Shown here in pieces: positions 9,999 through 22,188 of a stretch of 64,000 nt of DNA (position 1 is the stretch's first letter; the number at the start of each line of letters is the position of its first letter). Source of the stretch: Acidovorax sp. (GTDB lineage Bacteria > Pseudomonadota > Gammaproteobacteria > Burkholderiales > Burkholderiaceae_C); NCBI RefSeq assembly GCF_027492855.1, contig NZ_JAPUDY010000108.1, positions 1 through 64,000 of the forward strand, written 5' to 3'. A model generated the notes under the pieces. It was not told the DNA's origin and searched no databases. It saw only the letters and a list, made by a program, of their open reading frames with translations. The position numbers were made by a program, and so were the translations under genes.

Positions 9999-11090
9999 AT
10001 GCAGCTGGCATTGGACAGCATCAGCAAGAAGGTGGGGGCGCAGACCTGGCTGTATGACATGAGTCTGGCGCTCCAGAGCGGTGCCGTGACGGTATTGCTG
10101 GGCGCCACGCAGGCGGGCAAGACCAGCCTCATGCGCATCATGGCCGGGCTGGATACGCCCTCCGCCGGCCGGGTCATGGTGGACGGTGTCGACGTGACTG
10201 GCATGCCCGTGCGCGATCGCAACGTGGCCATGGTGTACCAACAGTTCATCAACTACCCCTCGATGAAGGTGGCGGCCAATATTGCGTCGCCCCTGAAGCT
10301 GCGCGGCGAAAAGAACATTGACGCCCGGGTGCGTGAGATCGCCAGCCGCTTGCACATCGACATGTTCCTGGACCGCTATCCCGCAGAGCTATCGGGCGGG
10401 CAGCAGCAGCGCGTGGCCCTGGCGCGTGCCTTGGCCAAGGGCGCGCCGCTGATGCTGCTGGACGAACCCCTGGTGAACCTGGACTACAAGCTGCGCGAGG
10501 AGTTGCGCGAGGAATTGACCCAATTGTTCGCCGTCGGCCAATCCACCGTGGTGTATGCGACCACCGAGCCAGCCGAGGCCCTGCTGTTGGGTGGTTACAC
10601 GGCGGTGCTGGACGAAGGCCAGTTGCTGCAGTACGGCCCTACGGCCGAGGTGTTCCATGCGCCCAACTCGCTGCGGGTGGCGCGCGCCTTTAGCGACCCA
10701 CCGATGAACCTGGTGGCGGCTTCGGCCACTGCACAGGGCGTGCGCCTGCAAGGGGGCGCAGAGCTGACGCTCCCCCTGCCGCAGGGTGTGGTAGCGACGG
10801 GCGGGCTGACGGTGGGCGTGCGTGCCAGCGCGCTGCGCGTGCAGGCGCGCCCCGGCGATGTGAGTGTGGCCGGTGTGGTGGAGCTGGCCGAGATTTCGGG
10901 CTCCGACACCTTTGTGCATGCCTCCACGCCTTGGGGTGATCTGGTGGCGCAGCTCACCGGGGTGCATTACTTTGAATTGGGGGCGGCCCTTACGCTGCAT
11001 CTGGACCCGGCCCAGGCCTATGTGTTTGGTGCCGATGGCCGGCTGGCTTGGGCACCCGTGCGACACCTCACCGTACAAGGAGGGCGCTGA
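9999..11090 (+). CDS. glpS: Glycerol ABC transporter ATPase 1 (GlpS-like)
   Basis: This is the first of two ATPases powering glycerol import in a GlpSTPQUV-type system known from Rhizobium. The 363-residue protein has Walker A GATQAGKT (35-42), a canonical LSGGQ signature (131-135), Walker B LMLLDE (151-156) and a C-terminal regulatory (TOBE-like) region. The switch histidine is missing: the sequence reads YATTEP (186-191) where ATPases have YVTHDQ. With the partner's altered signature this suggests one degenerate ATP site. The ATG at 9999 follows GAAAGG at 9986-9991. It leads the operon and ends one base before glpT. Confidence 0.92.
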   Translation: MQLALDSISKKVGAQTWLYDMSLALQSGAVTVLLGATQAGKTSLMRIMAGLDTPSAGRVMVDGVDVTGMPVRDRNVAMVYQQFINYPSMKVAANIASPLKLRGEKNIDARVREIASRLHIDMFLDRYPAELSGGQQQRVALARALAKGAPLMLLDEPLVNLDYKLREELREELTQLFAVGQSTVVYATTEPAEALLLGGYTAVLDEGQLLQYGPTAEVFHAPNSLRVARAFSDPPMNLVAASATAQGVRLQGGAELTLPLPQGVVATGGLTVGVRASALRVQARPGDVSVAGVVELAEISGSDTFVHASTPWGDLVAQLTGVHYFELGAALTLHLDPAQAYVFGADGRLAWAPVRHLTVQGGR

Positions 11091-11091
11091 G

Positions 11092-12164
11092 ATGGCCCGC
11101 ATCAGCCTGGACTTGGCGCATTCGTACAAGCCGAACCCGCAGCAGGACAGCGACTACGCGCTGCTGCCTCTGAAGATGGAGTTCGAGGACGGTGGTGCCT
11201 ATGCGCTGCTCGGCCCCTCGGGCTGTGGCAAGACCACCATGCTCAATATCATGTCGGGGCTGCTCGTGCCCTCGCATGGCAAGGTGCTGTTTGATGGCCG
11301 CGACGTGACGCGCGCCAGCCCGCAGGAACGCAACATTGCGCAGGTGTTCCAGTTCCCCGTGATCTACGACACCATGACGGTGGCCGAGAACCTGGCGTTC
11401 CCGCTGCGCAACCGCAAGGTGCCTGAGGACCAGATCAAGCAGCGCGTGGGCGTGATTGCCGAGATGCTGGAGATGAGCGGCCAGCTCAACCAGCGCGCGG
11501 CGGGCCTGGCGGCTGACGCCAAGCAAAAGATATCGCTGGGCCGGGGCCTGGTGCGCGCCGACGTGGCGGCGGTGCTGTTCGACGAGCCGCTCACCGTGAT
11601 CGACCCGCACCTCAAGTGGCAATTGCGGCGCAAGCTCAAGCAGATTCACCACGAACTCAAGCTCACGCTGATCTACGTGACCCACGACCAGGTGGAGGCG
11701 CTGACCTTTGCCGACCAGGTGGTGGTGATGACGCGTGGCCGTGTCGTGCAGGTGGGCTCGGCCGATGCGCTGTTCGAGCGGCCCCAGCATGTGTTCGTGG
11801 GCCACTTCATCGGCTCGCCGGGCATGAATTTTTTGCCTGCGCAGGCGGATGGCGGGCATCTCAGCATCGCGGGCCACCGTGTGTTGGCACCCGCAGAGCG
11901 CGCCTTGCCAGCGGGTCCGTTGCAAGTGGGGGTGCGGCCGGAGTATCTGGCGCTGGCATCGGCCGAACAGCCGGGGGCCATTGCCTGCACGGTGTTGCAG
12001 GTGCAGGACATCGGCACCTACCTGATGCTGACCGCCAAGGTGGGTGAACACACGCTCAAGGCGCGTTTTACCCCTGAAACGCGCCTGCCTTCGGCGGGCG
12101 ACACGGTCTGGCTGCAGGTGCTGGGCAGCCACACCTGCTTTTACAAGAATGAGGAGTTGCTGGC

Positions 12165-12168
<4 letters not shown>
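11092..12168 (+). CDS. glpT: Glycerol ABC transporter ATPase 2 (GlpT-like)
   Basis: This is the second ATPase of the glycerol importer (not the GlpT glycerol-3-phosphate antiporter of enterobacteria). It has 358 residues with canonical Walker A GPSGCGKTT (41-49), Walker B VLFDE (161-165) and switch histidine in VTHDQ (His198). The signature is degenerate: LAADA (139-143) replaces LSGGQ. Its defects complement those of GlpS. The start at 11092 follows a strong AAGGAGGG at 11078-11085. Its end overlaps glpP by four bases (ATGA). Confidence 0.92.
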
Positions 12169-13053
<885 letters not shown>

Positions 13054-13061
<8 letters not shown>

Positions 13062-13866
13062 AAAACGCTTCCAAAAGCGCACGCTGTTCCTGATCGCGTA
13101 CCTGGTGTTTGCATTGCTGCCCATCTACTGGATGGTCAACATGAGCTTCAAGACGAACGAAGAAATTCTGTCGAGCTTCTCGTTCTTTCCGCAGCATTTC
13201 ACCTGGGCCAACTACAAAACCATCTTCACCGATCCGTCGTGGTACTCGGGCTACATCAACAGCCTGATCTACGTGGCGATCAACACGGTGATCTCGCTCA
13301 CCGTGGCGCTGCCTGCGGCCTACGCGTTCAGCCGCTACCAGTTTCTGGGCGACAAGCATGTGTTCTTCTGGCTGCTGACCAACCGCATGACGCCGCCCGC
13401 CGTGTTTTTGCTGCCGTTCTTTCAGCTCTACACCACCGTGGGGCTCATGGACACGCACATTGCCGTGGCGTTGGCGCACCTGCTGTTCAACGTGCCGTTG
13501 GCGGTGTGGATTCTGGAAGGCTTCATGAGCGGCATCCCGCGCGAGATCGACGAGACGGCCTACATCGACGGCTACAGCTTTCCGCGCTTCTTCGTAGCGA
13601 TCTTCCTGCCGCTGATCAAGGCAGGTGTGGGTGTGGCGGCGTTCTTTTGCTTCATGTTCAGCTGGGTCGAGCTTCTGCTGGCGCGCACGCTGACCAGCGT
13701 GAATGCCAAGCCCATCGTGGCGACCATGACGCGCACCGTGAGCGCCTCGGGCATGGACTGGGCCACGCTGGCCGCTGCTGGCGTGCTGACCATCGTGCCG
13801 GGCGCCATCGTGATCTGGTTTGTTCGGCACTACATCGCGAAGGGATTCGCGATGGGCCGTGTTTGA
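13054..13866 (+). CDS. glpQ: Glycerol ABC transporter permease 2 (GlpQ-like)
   Basis: This 270-residue MalG-type permease begins with a membrane segment (TLFLIAYLVFALLPIYWMV) and carries the EAA loop as DETAYIDGYSFPRFFVAIF. It is the second transmembrane subunit of the glycerol importer. It is not the periplasmic glycerophosphodiesterase that is also called GlpQ in enterobacteria. It overlaps the glpP end and is followed after 12 bases by glpU. Confidence 0.93.
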
Positions 13867-13878
13867 GGAGGATGCGCC

Positions 13879-14187
13879 ATGTTTGACTGGATGGCCTGGA
13901 CATTGCCGGTGGCCGTGTTTTTTATCTGCATCGTGCTGATGCTGGTGGTTATGACGGTGTGGGAGCTCAAGTCGCCCACGGTCATGCGCAAGGGCTTTTT
14001 GCCACTAGAGACCACACGCGGTGACCGACTCTTCATTGGCTTGCTGTCGGCGGCCTATGTGAACCTGATTTTTGTAGGCATCAGCGGCAAGCTGGCCCAG
14101 TGGTTCAGCCTGCAAAACGAGCCATCGGTTTGGATCAGTTTTGTGTTGTCGATGGCGCTCCTGGCGTTGATCCTGCGCAAGGGGTGA
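13879..14187 (+). CDS. glpU: Small membrane protein of the glycerol importer (GlpU-like, DUF2160)
   Basis: This 102-residue protein has three hydrophobic segments (near 9-27, 50-66 and 84-99) and matches the small DUF2160-type protein that sits between permease and binding-protein genes in glpSTPQUV loci. Its role is unknown; an accessory membrane subunit of the importer is the simplest guess. The ATG is preceded by GAGGAGG. A repeat-rich 180-base gap separates it from glpV. Confidence 0.85.
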   Translation: MFDWMAWTLPVAVFFICIVLMLVVMTVWELKSPTVMRKGFLPLETTRGDRLFIGLLSAAYVNLIFVGISGKLAQWFSLQNEPSVWISFVLSMALLALILRKG

Positions 14188-14188
14188 T

Positions 14189-14284
14189 ATGAAAAAGATA
14201 GCTGCTTGCGTTTGATACATGGCGCTTTCAATGCAAAAAGATTATCAAACCATTGTTTAACAAGCGCTAGCAGCTACTGTTTTT
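14189..14284. repeat. Dispersed hairpin repeat, long copy
   Basis: The element starts ATGAAAAAGATAGCTGC and ends CAAGCGCTAGCAGCTACTG TTTTT. Its outer ends pair as an imperfect inverted repeat (AGATAGCTGCTTGCG with CAAGCGCTAGCAGCTACT). Related copies occur at 44197, 46643, 55473 and 60556. Placed between glpU and glpV, the hairpin plus T-run could reduce read-through or stabilise the upstream mRNA. Confidence 0.7.
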
Positions 14285-14367
14285 GATGGCTTCATAGGCC
14301 TGGCCTGGTTCCCCCCTGGGCTGGTGTCGCTCTACCAATGGGGGTCTCAATCTGAGAGGAGACAGCA

Positions 14368-16101
<1,734 letters not shown>

Positions 16102-16132
16102 TTCCGTGATCACCGTGTTTTGACAACCCGTT

Positions 16133-16169
16133 GGCAGCCAGAGCTCACAAGGTCTCTGGCTGCCTTTTT
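16133..16169 (+). terminator. Intrinsic terminator after glpV
   Basis: A perfect 11-bp stem, GGCAGCCAGAG (16133-16143) with CTCTGGCTGCC (16154-16164), has a 10-base loop and is followed by TTTTT. This ends the glpSTPQUV transcript before glpD. Confidence 0.93.
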
Positions 16170-16239
16170 CGCTCCATGCCGCCCTCTTCGGTTTTTGTGC
16201 CAGGGGCGGCGGTATTCACTTTGGATGCACCAAGAATTA

Positions 16240-16253
16240 AAGGGTAAACCCTT
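16240..16253. promoter_or_regulatory. Palindrome upstream of glpD shared with the glpS promoter
   Basis: AAGGGTAAACCCTT is a perfect palindrome with a 2-base centre (AAGGGT-AA-ACCCTT), 32 bases before the glpD start. The glpR/glpS spacer has AAGGGTAAACCTTGATTT at 9860-9877, against AAGGGTAAACCCTTGGTTT here. The match suggests one regulator acting at both promoters; which one is not shown by the sequence. Confidence 0.5.
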
Positions 16254-16285
16254 GGTTTCTGCTCCACCCATGGACAATCACCCCC

Positions 16286-17881
16286 ATGACCACAGCTTCC
16301 GCCCCCCTGCCTACGCGACGCGCCGACCTGTTGGCTCGTCTGGCCCAGCCGCACCACTATGACCTTGCCGTGATCGGCGGGGGAGCGACGGGGCTCGGGG
16401 TTGCGCTGGATGCGGCAGCGCGCGGCTTTAGCGTGGTGCTGGTGGATTCGCATGATTTTGCCAAGGGGACTTCATCGCGCGCCACCAAGCTGGTGCACGG
16501 CGGTGTCCGCTACCTGGCGCAGGGCAATATTGCGCTGGTGCGCGAGGCGCTGCACGAGCGCACCACCTTGCTGCACAACGCGCCCCATCTGGCGCAGCCC
16601 TTGCCGTTCGTGATGCCGTCGTACCGATTCTGGGAGACGCCTTTCTATGGCATCGGGCTCATGATGTACGACGCCCTGGCGGGCAAGGCCGGGCTGGGGT
16701 CTACCGAGTTTCTGGGGCGTGCCCGCACCCTCGAATGCCTGCCGACGGCCCGTGCCGAGGGGCTCAAGGGCGGCGTGAAGTATTGGGACGGGCAGTTCGA
16801 CGATGCCCGGCTGGCCTTGGCTCTGGCGCGTACGGCGGCCAGCCTGGGGGCGCTGGTGATCAACTACTGCCCCGCGCGTGCCCTTATTCATGATGAAGCG
16901 GGCAAGGTGGCTGGTTTTGTGTGTGAGGATGCCGCCACGGAGCAGCAGTTCACGGTCCGTGCGCGCACGGTGGTGAACGCGACCGGCGTGTGGGTGGACA
17001 CCCTGCGCCAGATGGATGGCGAGGCGATCGGTCGCCCCGTCAAGCCTATCGTGGCGCCCAGTCAGGGGGTGCACATCGTGGTGGACCGCGAGTTTTTGCC
17101 TTCTGACCACGCGTTGATGGTGCCCAAGACGGCTGACGGCCGGGTTTTGTTCGCGGTGCCATGGCTTGGCAAGCTCATCCTGGGCACAACCGACAGTCCG
17201 CGCCAAGACATCGTGCGGGAGCCAGAGCCTTTCCGCGAGGAAGTCCGGTTCATCCTGGAGGAATCTGCCCGCTATCTCACCCGCGCGCCCAAGGTCGAAG
17301 ACATCCGCAGTATCTGGGTGGGTTTGCGCCCCCTGGTGAAGCCGCAGGACGATGACGGCGACAACACCAAAAAAATCAGCCGCGAACACACGGTGCTGGC
17401 CAGTCGCAGCGGCCTGATCACTGTGACGGGCGGCAAATGGACAACCTACCGGGCCATGGCTGAAGATGTGTTGCAAAAATGCTTCACCACGGGTTTGCTC
17501 CCTGAAAAACCGGCCGGCGCGACCAATCACCTGCCTTTGGTGGGCGCCCCAGAGGGGCCAGTGCGGCACCGCATCAGCGATGTTCAGGGCCTGCACTCCT
17601 ATGGCAGCGAAGCGGCTGCTGTTCTTGGCATCGCCGGGGCGCAAGTGGACTTGGGCGCAGGCCTGACGGAGGCCATGGTGCGCTTTGCAGCGCGGCATGA
17701 ATACGCATGCACCGTGGAGGATGTGCTGGCCCGCCGCTCTCGGCTGCTGTTTTTGGATGCGCGCAAGGCCGTCGAACTGGCCCCAGCGGTGGCGGCCATC
17801 CTGCGCGAGGAGCTAGACGCAGATCCTCAGCTGGATGCCTTTTTGGCACTGGCGCAGCAGTATTTGCACATTCCTTCGTGA
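16286..17881 (+). CDS. glpD: Aerobic glycerol-3-phosphate dehydrogenase
   Basis: GlpD oxidises sn-glycerol 3-phosphate to dihydroxyacetone phosphate at the inner membrane, passing electrons to the quinone pool. The 531-residue protein has an FAD-binding DLAVIGGGATGLGVALDAA near residue 26, the family motif GTSSRATKLVHGGVRYL near residue 62, and GLITVTGGKWTTYRAMAED in the C-terminal half. Length is typical. No clear Shine-Dalgarno is visible upstream of the ATG. It stands alone after the glpV terminator and before the ribosomal promoter, so it probably has its own promoter. Confidence 0.97.
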   Translation: MTTASAPLPTRRADLLARLAQPHHYDLAVIGGGATGLGVALDAAARGFSVVLVDSHDFAKGTSSRATKLVHGGVRYLAQGNIALVREALHERTTLLHNAPHLAQPLPFVMPSYRFWETPFYGIGLMMYDALAGKAGLGSTEFLGRARTLECLPTARAEGLKGGVKYWDGQFDDARLALALARTAASLGALVINYCPARALIHDEAGKVAGFVCEDAATEQQFTVRARTVVNATGVWVDTLRQMDGEAIGRPVKPIVAPSQGVHIVVDREFLPSDHALMVPKTADGRVLFAVPWLGKLILGTTDSPRQDIVREPEPFREEVRFILEESARYLTRAPKVEDIRSIWVGLRPLVKPQDDDGDNTKKISREHTVLASRSGLITVTGGKWTTYRAMAEDVLQKCFTTGLLPEKPAGATNHLPLVGAPEGPVRHRISDVQGLHSYGSEAAAVLGIAGAQVDLGAGLTEAMVRFAARHEYACTVEDVLARRSRLLFLDARKAVELAPAVAAILREELDADPQLDAFLALAQQYLHIPS

Positions 17882-17889
17882 TGGAGTGC

Positions 17890-17918
17890 TTGACTTTGCG
17901 GAAGTCACTTGCCATAAT
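17890..17918 (+). promoter_or_regulatory. Sigma70-type promoter for the spc ribosomal operon
   Basis: TTGACT (17890-17895), a 17-base spacer, and CATAAT (17913-17918) form a near-consensus promoter beginning 8 bases after the glpD stop codon and about 160 bases before rplN. It is the best candidate for driving the whole cluster that follows. Confidence 0.8.
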
Positions 17919-18018
17919 CGAGGGCTTCGCGTTCAAAGCGTGAAGTTTCTGCCCAGCGGGAAGTGCTGCAAATGGTTTGCGGTGCGGACGACGGGCCCAA
18001 GACTGACTGGCTGATCTG

Positions 18019-18045
18019 CAGCCCTTGAGAAGTTCTCTGGGGCTG
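18019..18045 (+). promoter_or_regulatory. Leader hairpin upstream of rplN
   Basis: CAGCCC (18019-18024) pairs with GGGCTG (18040-18045), and inside it GAGAA pairs with TTCTC, giving a long stem in the spc leader. A second smaller hairpin GCAAA/TTTGC sits at 17968-17980. These could be attenuation or ribosomal-protein binding structures. No such function is proven by the sequence. Confidence 0.45.
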
Positions 18046-18076
18046 TTGTCTTCTGGTGCAAGTTGGGAATATTGAA

Positions 18077-18445
18077 ATGATCCAGACAGAATCTCGGTTA
18101 GAGGTTGCCGACAATACCGGCGCTAAGTCCGTCCTTTGCATCAAGGTGCTGGGTGGTTCCAAGCGTCGCTATGCAAGCGTTGGTGACATCATCAAGGTGA
18201 GCATCAAGGAAGCTGCTCCACGTGGCCGCGTCAAAAAAGGCGAGGTTTACAGTGCGGTGGTCGTCCGTACGGCGAAAGGTATTCGTCGTGGCGATGGCTC
18301 GCTCGTCAAATTCGATGGCAACGCTGCAGTGTTGCTGAATGCAAAGTTGGAGCCCATCGGCACCCGCATCTTTGGACCCGTGACGCGTGAACTGCGTACC
18401 GAGAAGTTCATGAAGATCGTGTCCCTGGCTCCTGAAGTTCTCTAA
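18077..18445 (+). CDS. rplN: Ribosomal protein uL14
   Basis: This 122-residue large-subunit protein begins [19 protein letters not shown] and contains [19 protein letters not shown] and the C-terminal [11 protein letters not shown], all typical of L14. It is the first gene after the promoter at 17890. Its usual upstream partner rpsQ (S17, end of the S10 operon) is absent; glpD is there instead. It is 9 bases from rplX. Confidence 0.98.
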   Translation: MIQTESRLEVADNTGAKSVLCIKVLGGSKRRYASVGDIIKVSIKEAAPRGRVKKGEVYSAVVVRTAKGIRRGDGSLVKFDGNAAVLLNAKLEPIGTRIFGPVTRELRTEKFMKIVSLAPEVL

Positions 18446-18454
18446 GGACGCGCC

Positions 18455-18775
18455 ATGAACAAGATTCGCAAGGGCGACGAAGTCATCGTGCTGACCGGCC
18501 GTGACAAGGGCAAGCGTGGCACGGTGTCGCTGCGCAAGGATGATTCCCACCTCGTCATCGACGGTATCAACCTGGTCAAGAAGCACGCCAAGCCAAACCC
18601 CATGAAGGGCACGACTGGCGGCATCATCGAAAAGGCAATGCCTATTCACCAGTCCAACGTGGCCATCTTCAATGCCGCCACCGGCAAGGCTGATCGCGTG
18701 GGCATCAAGGTGCAGGCTGACGGTTCACGCGTTCGCGTGTTCAAGTCCAGCGGCGCTGAAATCAAGGCGGCCTAA
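18455..18775 (+). CDS. rplX: Ribosomal protein uL24
   Basis: This 106-residue assembly-initiating protein of the 50S subunit has a KOW-type start [20 protein letters not shown] and a central [19 protein letters not shown]. It lies in the standard spc order between rplN and rplE, with 9-base gaps on each side. Confidence 0.98.
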   Translation: MNKIRKGDEVIVLTGRDKGKRGTVSLRKDDSHLVIDGINLVKKHAKPNPMKGTTGGIIEKAMPIHQSNVAIFNAATGKADRVGIKVQADGSRVRVFKSSGAEIKAA

Positions 18776-18784
18776 GGGGTAAAC

Positions 18785-19324
18785 ATGGCACGACTCCAAG
18801 AAATTTACCGCGACAAGATCGCCCCCGAGCTGATCAAGCAGTTCGGTTACACCTCGCCGATGCAGGTTCCTCGTCTGACCAAGATCACGCTGAACATGGG
18901 CGTGAGCGAAGCAGTCTCGGACAAGAAGGTGATGGACAACGCTGTGGCTGATCTGACCAAGATCGCTGGTCAGAAGCCTGTGGTGACCAAGGCCAAGAAG
19001 GCTATCGCCGGTTTCAAGATCCGCGAAGGCCAGGCCATCGGTTGCATGGTCACGCTGCGCGGCGTGCAGATGTATGAGTTCCTGGACCGTTTCGTGACCG
19101 TGGCACTGCCCCGCGTCCGTGACTTCCGTGGTATCTCCGGTCGTGCTTTCGACGGCCGTGGCAACTACAACATCGGCGTCAAGGAACAGATCATTTTCCC
19201 TGAAATCGAGTACGACAAGGTTGACGCCTTGCGCGGTCTCAATATCAGCATCACCACGACGGCCAGCTCCGACGAAGAAGCCAAGGCGCTTCTCGCTGGT
19301 TTCCGTTTCCCGTTCAAGAACTGA
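18785..19324 (+). CDS. rplE: Ribosomal protein uL5
   Basis: This 179-residue protein of the 5S rRNA-binding group carries [20 protein letters not shown] and [20 protein letters not shown], both diagnostic of L5. Size and position (rplX-rplE-rpsN) are normal. It ends GFRFPFKN, 8 bases before rpsN. Confidence 0.98.
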   Translation: MARLQEIYRDKIAPELIKQFGYTSPMQVPRLTKITLNMGVSEAVSDKKVMDNAVADLTKIAGQKPVVTKAKKAIAGFKIREGQAIGCMVTLRGVQMYEFLDRFVTVALPRVRDFRGISGRAFDGRGNYNIGVKEQIIFPEIEYDKVDALRGLNISITTTASSDEEAKALLAGFRFPFKN

Positions 19325-19332
19325 GGCGAAGC

Positions 19333-19638
19333 ATGGCTAAAGTAGCTTTGATCCAGCGCGAACTGAAGCGCGAAAAACTGGCAGCCAAGTACGCAACGAA
19401 ATATGCGGAACTGAAGGCAATCGCTGGCGATGCCAAGCGTAGTGATGAAGAGCGTGATGCGGCCCGTCTCGGCCTGCAGAAGCTTCCTCGCAATGCCAAT
19501 CCCACGCGCCAGCGCAACCGTTGCGAAATCACCGGTCGTCCACGTGGCACCTTCCGTCAATTCGGTCTGGCTCGCGCCAAGATCCGCGAACTGGCTTTTG
19601 CAGGCGACATCCCCGGTGTCACCAAGGCCAGCTGGTAA
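19333..19638 (+). CDS. rpsN: Ribosomal protein uS14, zinc-free type
   Basis: This 101-residue S14 is the long form without CXXC zinc ligands. It ends with [20 protein letters not shown] and [23 protein letters not shown] in the usual manner. It is placed between rplE and rpsH and takes part in 30S head assembly. Confidence 0.98.
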   Translation: MAKVALIQRELKREKLAAKYATKYAELKAIAGDAKRSDEERDAARLGLQKLPRNANPTRQRNRCEITGRPRGTFRQFGLARAKIRELAFAGDIPGVTKASW

Positions 19639-19658
19639 GCAGGCAGGAGAGATTAAAC

Positions 19659-20054
19659 ATGAGCATGAGTGATCCCATCGCTGACTTGCTGACCCGCATC
19701 CGTAATGCACAGATGGTCTCCAAGGCCACGGTTCTGGTGCCTTCTTCCAAAGTGAAGATCGCCATCGCCCAGGTGCTGAAGGACGAAGGTTATATCGACG
19801 GCTTCCAGGTGAAAACCGAAGCTGGCAAGTCGGAACTCGAAATTGCCCTGAAGTACTACGCAGGCCGCCCCGTGATTGAGCGCATCGAGCGCGTCAGCCG
19901 CCCTGGTCTGCGTGTCTACAAAGGCCGTGATTCCATTCCACAAGTCATGAACGGTCTGGGTGTGGCAATTGTCACGACGCCCAAGGGCGTGATGACCGAT
20001 CGCAAGGCGCGTGCTACCGGTGTCGGTGGCGAAGTGCTCTGCTATGTGGCCTAA
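19659..20054 (+). CDS. rpsH: Ribosomal protein uS8
   Basis: This 131-residue primary 16S rRNA-binding protein begins [18 protein letters not shown] and ends GEVLCYVA, with [17 protein letters not shown] near the end. In E. coli S8 also represses spc translation by binding the rplE start region; whether that holds here cannot be read directly. The start is the ATG at 19659 after AGGAGAG. Confidence 0.98.
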   Translation: MSMSDPIADLLTRIRNAQMVSKATVLVPSSKVKIAIAQVLKDEGYIDGFQVKTEAGKSELEIALKYYAGRPVIERIERVSRPGLRVYKGRDSIPQVMNGLGVAIVTTPKGVMTDRKARATGVGGEVLCYVA

Positions 20055-20079
20055 CCCGCGGCATTGAGGAGAAACTGAA

Positions 20080-20613
20080 ATGTCCCGAGTAGGAAAAATG
20101 CCCGTGACCATCCCCGCAGGTGTGGATGTGTCCGTGAAACAAGACCAGATCTCCGTCAAGGGTTCTGGTGGCACCCTGTCGCTTGCACAAAACGTGCTGG
20201 TGAAGGTGTCGAGCAACGACGGCAAGCTCAGCTTTGAGCCTGCCAATGAGTCCCGCGAAGCAAACGCCATGAGCGGCACGATTCGCCAGTTGGTCAACAA
20301 CATGGTGGTCGGTGTCAGCAAGGGCTTTGAAAAGAAGCTGAGCCTGGTTGGTGTGGGTTACAAGGCTGCGGCCTCTGGCGCCAAGCTGAACCTCGCTGTC
20401 GGCTATTCGCACCCGGTCAACATCGAAATGCCCGCCGGCATCACGGTTGCCACCCCTACACCCACGGAAGTGGTGATCAAGGGTGCCGATCGCCAGCGCG
20501 TCGGTCAGATCGCTGCCGAGATTCGTGCCGTTCGTCCTCCCGAGCCTTACAAGGGCAAGGGCATCCGTTATTCGGACGAAAAGATCACGATCAAAGAGAC
20601 CAAGAAGAAATAA
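20080..20613 (+). CDS. rplF: Ribosomal protein uL6
   Basis: This 177-residue protein with two tandem L6 folds starts [17 protein letters not shown] and ends [18 protein letters not shown] plus a lysine-rich tail. It binds near the sarcin-ricin loop. Spacing to rplR is 11 bases. Confidence 0.98.
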   Translation: MSRVGKMPVTIPAGVDVSVKQDQISVKGSGGTLSLAQNVLVKVSSNDGKLSFEPANESREANAMSGTIRQLVNNMVVGVSKGFEKKLSLVGVGYKAAASGAKLNLAVGYSHPVNIEMPAGITVATPTPTEVVIKGADRQRVGQIAAEIRAVRPPEPYKGKGIRYSDEKITIKETKKK

Positions 20614-20624
20614 GGAGCTGCAAC

Positions 20625-20990
20625 ATGTTGACCAAGAAAGAGCAGCGTCTTCGTCGTTCGCGCCAGACCCGCATCCGCATTGCACAGCAAGGCGTGGCCC
20701 GTCTCACCGTGAACCGTACGAACCTCCATATCTACGCCAGTGTGATCTCCGGCGACGGCAGCAAGGTGCTGGCAAGTGCATCGACGGCAGAAGCCGACGT
20801 GCGCAAGTCGCTCGGCGGCTCGGGCAAGGGTGGCAATGCCGCTGCAGCCCAGATCATCGGCAAGCGCATCGCTGAAAAGGCGAAGGCAGCGGGCGTCGAG
20901 AAGGTTGCATTTGATCGCGCAGGCTTTGCCTACCACGGTCGCGTTAAGGCCCTGGCCGACGCAGCCCGTGAAGCTGGCTTGCAGTTCTAA
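20625..20990 (+). CDS. rplR: Ribosomal protein uL18
   Basis: This 121-residue 5S rRNA-binding protein starts [20 protein letters not shown] and contains [16 protein letters not shown] and [20 protein letters not shown]. It occupies the standard place between rplF and rpsE. Confidence 0.98.
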   Translation: MLTKKEQRLRRSRQTRIRIAQQGVARLTVNRTNLHIYASVISGDGSKVLASASTAEADVRKSLGGSGKGGNAAAAQIIGKRIAEKAKAAGVEKVAFDRAGFAYHGRVKALADAAREAGLQF

Positions 20991-21007
20991 GCGGAGCGGA
21001 ATAAAAA

Positions 21008-21526
21008 ATGGCTAAATTTCAACCCAAAGTGCAGAGCGAAGGTCAGGACGACGGTCTGCGCGAAAAAATGATCGCGGTCAACCGCGTGACCAAAGTCGTG
21101 AAGGGTGGCCGTATTCTCGGTTTCGCCGCTCTGACGGTGGTTGGCGACGGTGACGGCCGCGTTGGCATGGGCAAGGGCAAGTCCAAGGAAGTGCCTGCTG
21201 CGGTGCAGAAGGCAATGGAAGAAGCCCGTCGCAACATGGTCAAGGTTTCGCTGAAGAACGGCACCATCCACCACAACGTCACGGGCCACCATGGCGCTGC
21301 TGTTGTGATGATGGCTCCCGCTCCCAAGGGTACCGGTATCATCGCTGGCGGTCCTATGCGTGCAGTCTTTGAAGTGCTGGGCGTGACCGACATCGTGGCC
21401 AAGAGCCATGGTTCTTCCAACCCGTACAACATGGTTCGCGCTACTTTCGACGCTCTGGTGAATTCCACGACGCCTTCGCAAGTGGCTGCCAAGCGTGGCA
21501 AAGCGGTTGAAGACATCTTCGCCTGA
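21008..21526 (+). CDS. rpsE: Ribosomal protein uS5
   Basis: This 172-residue 30S protein has the double-stranded RNA-binding-like N-terminus ([20 protein letters not shown]) and the [19 protein letters not shown] segment. It contributes to decoding accuracy and mRNA entry. It is followed 13 bases later by rpmD. Confidence 0.98.
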   Translation: MAKFQPKVQSEGQDDGLREKMIAVNRVTKVVKGGRILGFAALTVVGDGDGRVGMGKGKSKEVPAAVQKAMEEARRNMVKVSLKNGTIHHNVTGHHGAAVVMMAPAPKGTGIIAGGPMRAVFEVLGVTDIVAKSHGSSNPYNMVRATFDALVNSTTPSQVAAKRGKAVEDIFA

Positions 21527-21539
21527 TTGGAAGTTGACT

Positions 21540-21722
21540 ATGACTACGCAACAAACCGTCAAGATTCAACTGGTGCGCAGCCCGATTGGCACCAAGGAAT
21601 CGCACCGCGCCACCGTTCGCGGCCTGGGTCTGCGCAAGCTCAATAGCGTGAGCGAGCTGCAGGACACGCCCGAAGTGCGCGGCATGATTAACAAGATCAG
21701 CTATCTGGTCAAAGTCCTCTGA
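21540..21722 (+). CDS. rpmD: Ribosomal protein uL30
   Basis: This 60-residue protein, [20 protein letters not shown] to SYLVKVL, has the single L30 fold. An in-frame upstream ATG inside rpsE would give a 15-residue non-homologous extension, so the ATG at 21540 is chosen. It lies between rpsE and rplO. Confidence 0.97.
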   Translation: MTTQQTVKIQLVRSPIGTKESHRATVRGLGLRKLNSVSELQDTPEVRGMINKISYLVKVL

Positions 21723-21732
21723 GAGATAGATC

Positions 21733-22164
21733 ATGGAACTCAATAGCATCAAGCCCGCAGACGGCGCCAAGCATGCCAAGCGCCGCGTAGGCCGTGGTAT
21801 CGGCTCTGGCCTGGGCAAGACCGCTGGCCGTGGTCACAAGGGTCAGAAGTCCCGCTCCGGTGGCTACCACAAGGTCGGCTTCGAAGGCGGTCAAATGCCT
21901 CTGCAACGTCGCTTGCCCAAGCGCGGCTTCAAGTCGCACCTGCTCAAGTTCAATGCAGAAGTGACGCTGACGGCTCTCGATCAACTCGGTCTGGCCGAAG
22001 TCGACGTTCTGGCGCTCAAGCAAGCTGGCGTGATTGGTGAACTGGCCAAGGTGGTCAAGGTCATCAAGAGCGGTTCCCTGACCAAGGCTGTCAAGCTCAA
22101 TGGTGTGGGCGCTACGGCTGGTGCCAAGGCAGCGATTGAAGCTGTTGGCGGCAGCGTCGCCTGA
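21733..22164 (+). CDS. rplO: Ribosomal protein uL15
   Basis: This 143-residue late-assembly protein has the glycine- and lysine-rich N-terminal arm [20 protein letters not shown], then [17 protein letters not shown]. It is immediately upstream of secY, as in most bacteria. Confidence 0.98.
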   Translation: MELNSIKPADGAKHAKRRVGRGIGSGLGKTAGRGHKGQKSRSGGYHKVGFEGGQMPLQRRLPKRGFKSHLLKFNAEVTLTALDQLGLAEVDVLALKQAGVIGELAKVVKVIKSGSLTKAVKLNGVGATAGAKAAIEAVGGSVA

Positions 22165-22188
22165 GTGTGGTTCTGAAGGAAGGCATCT

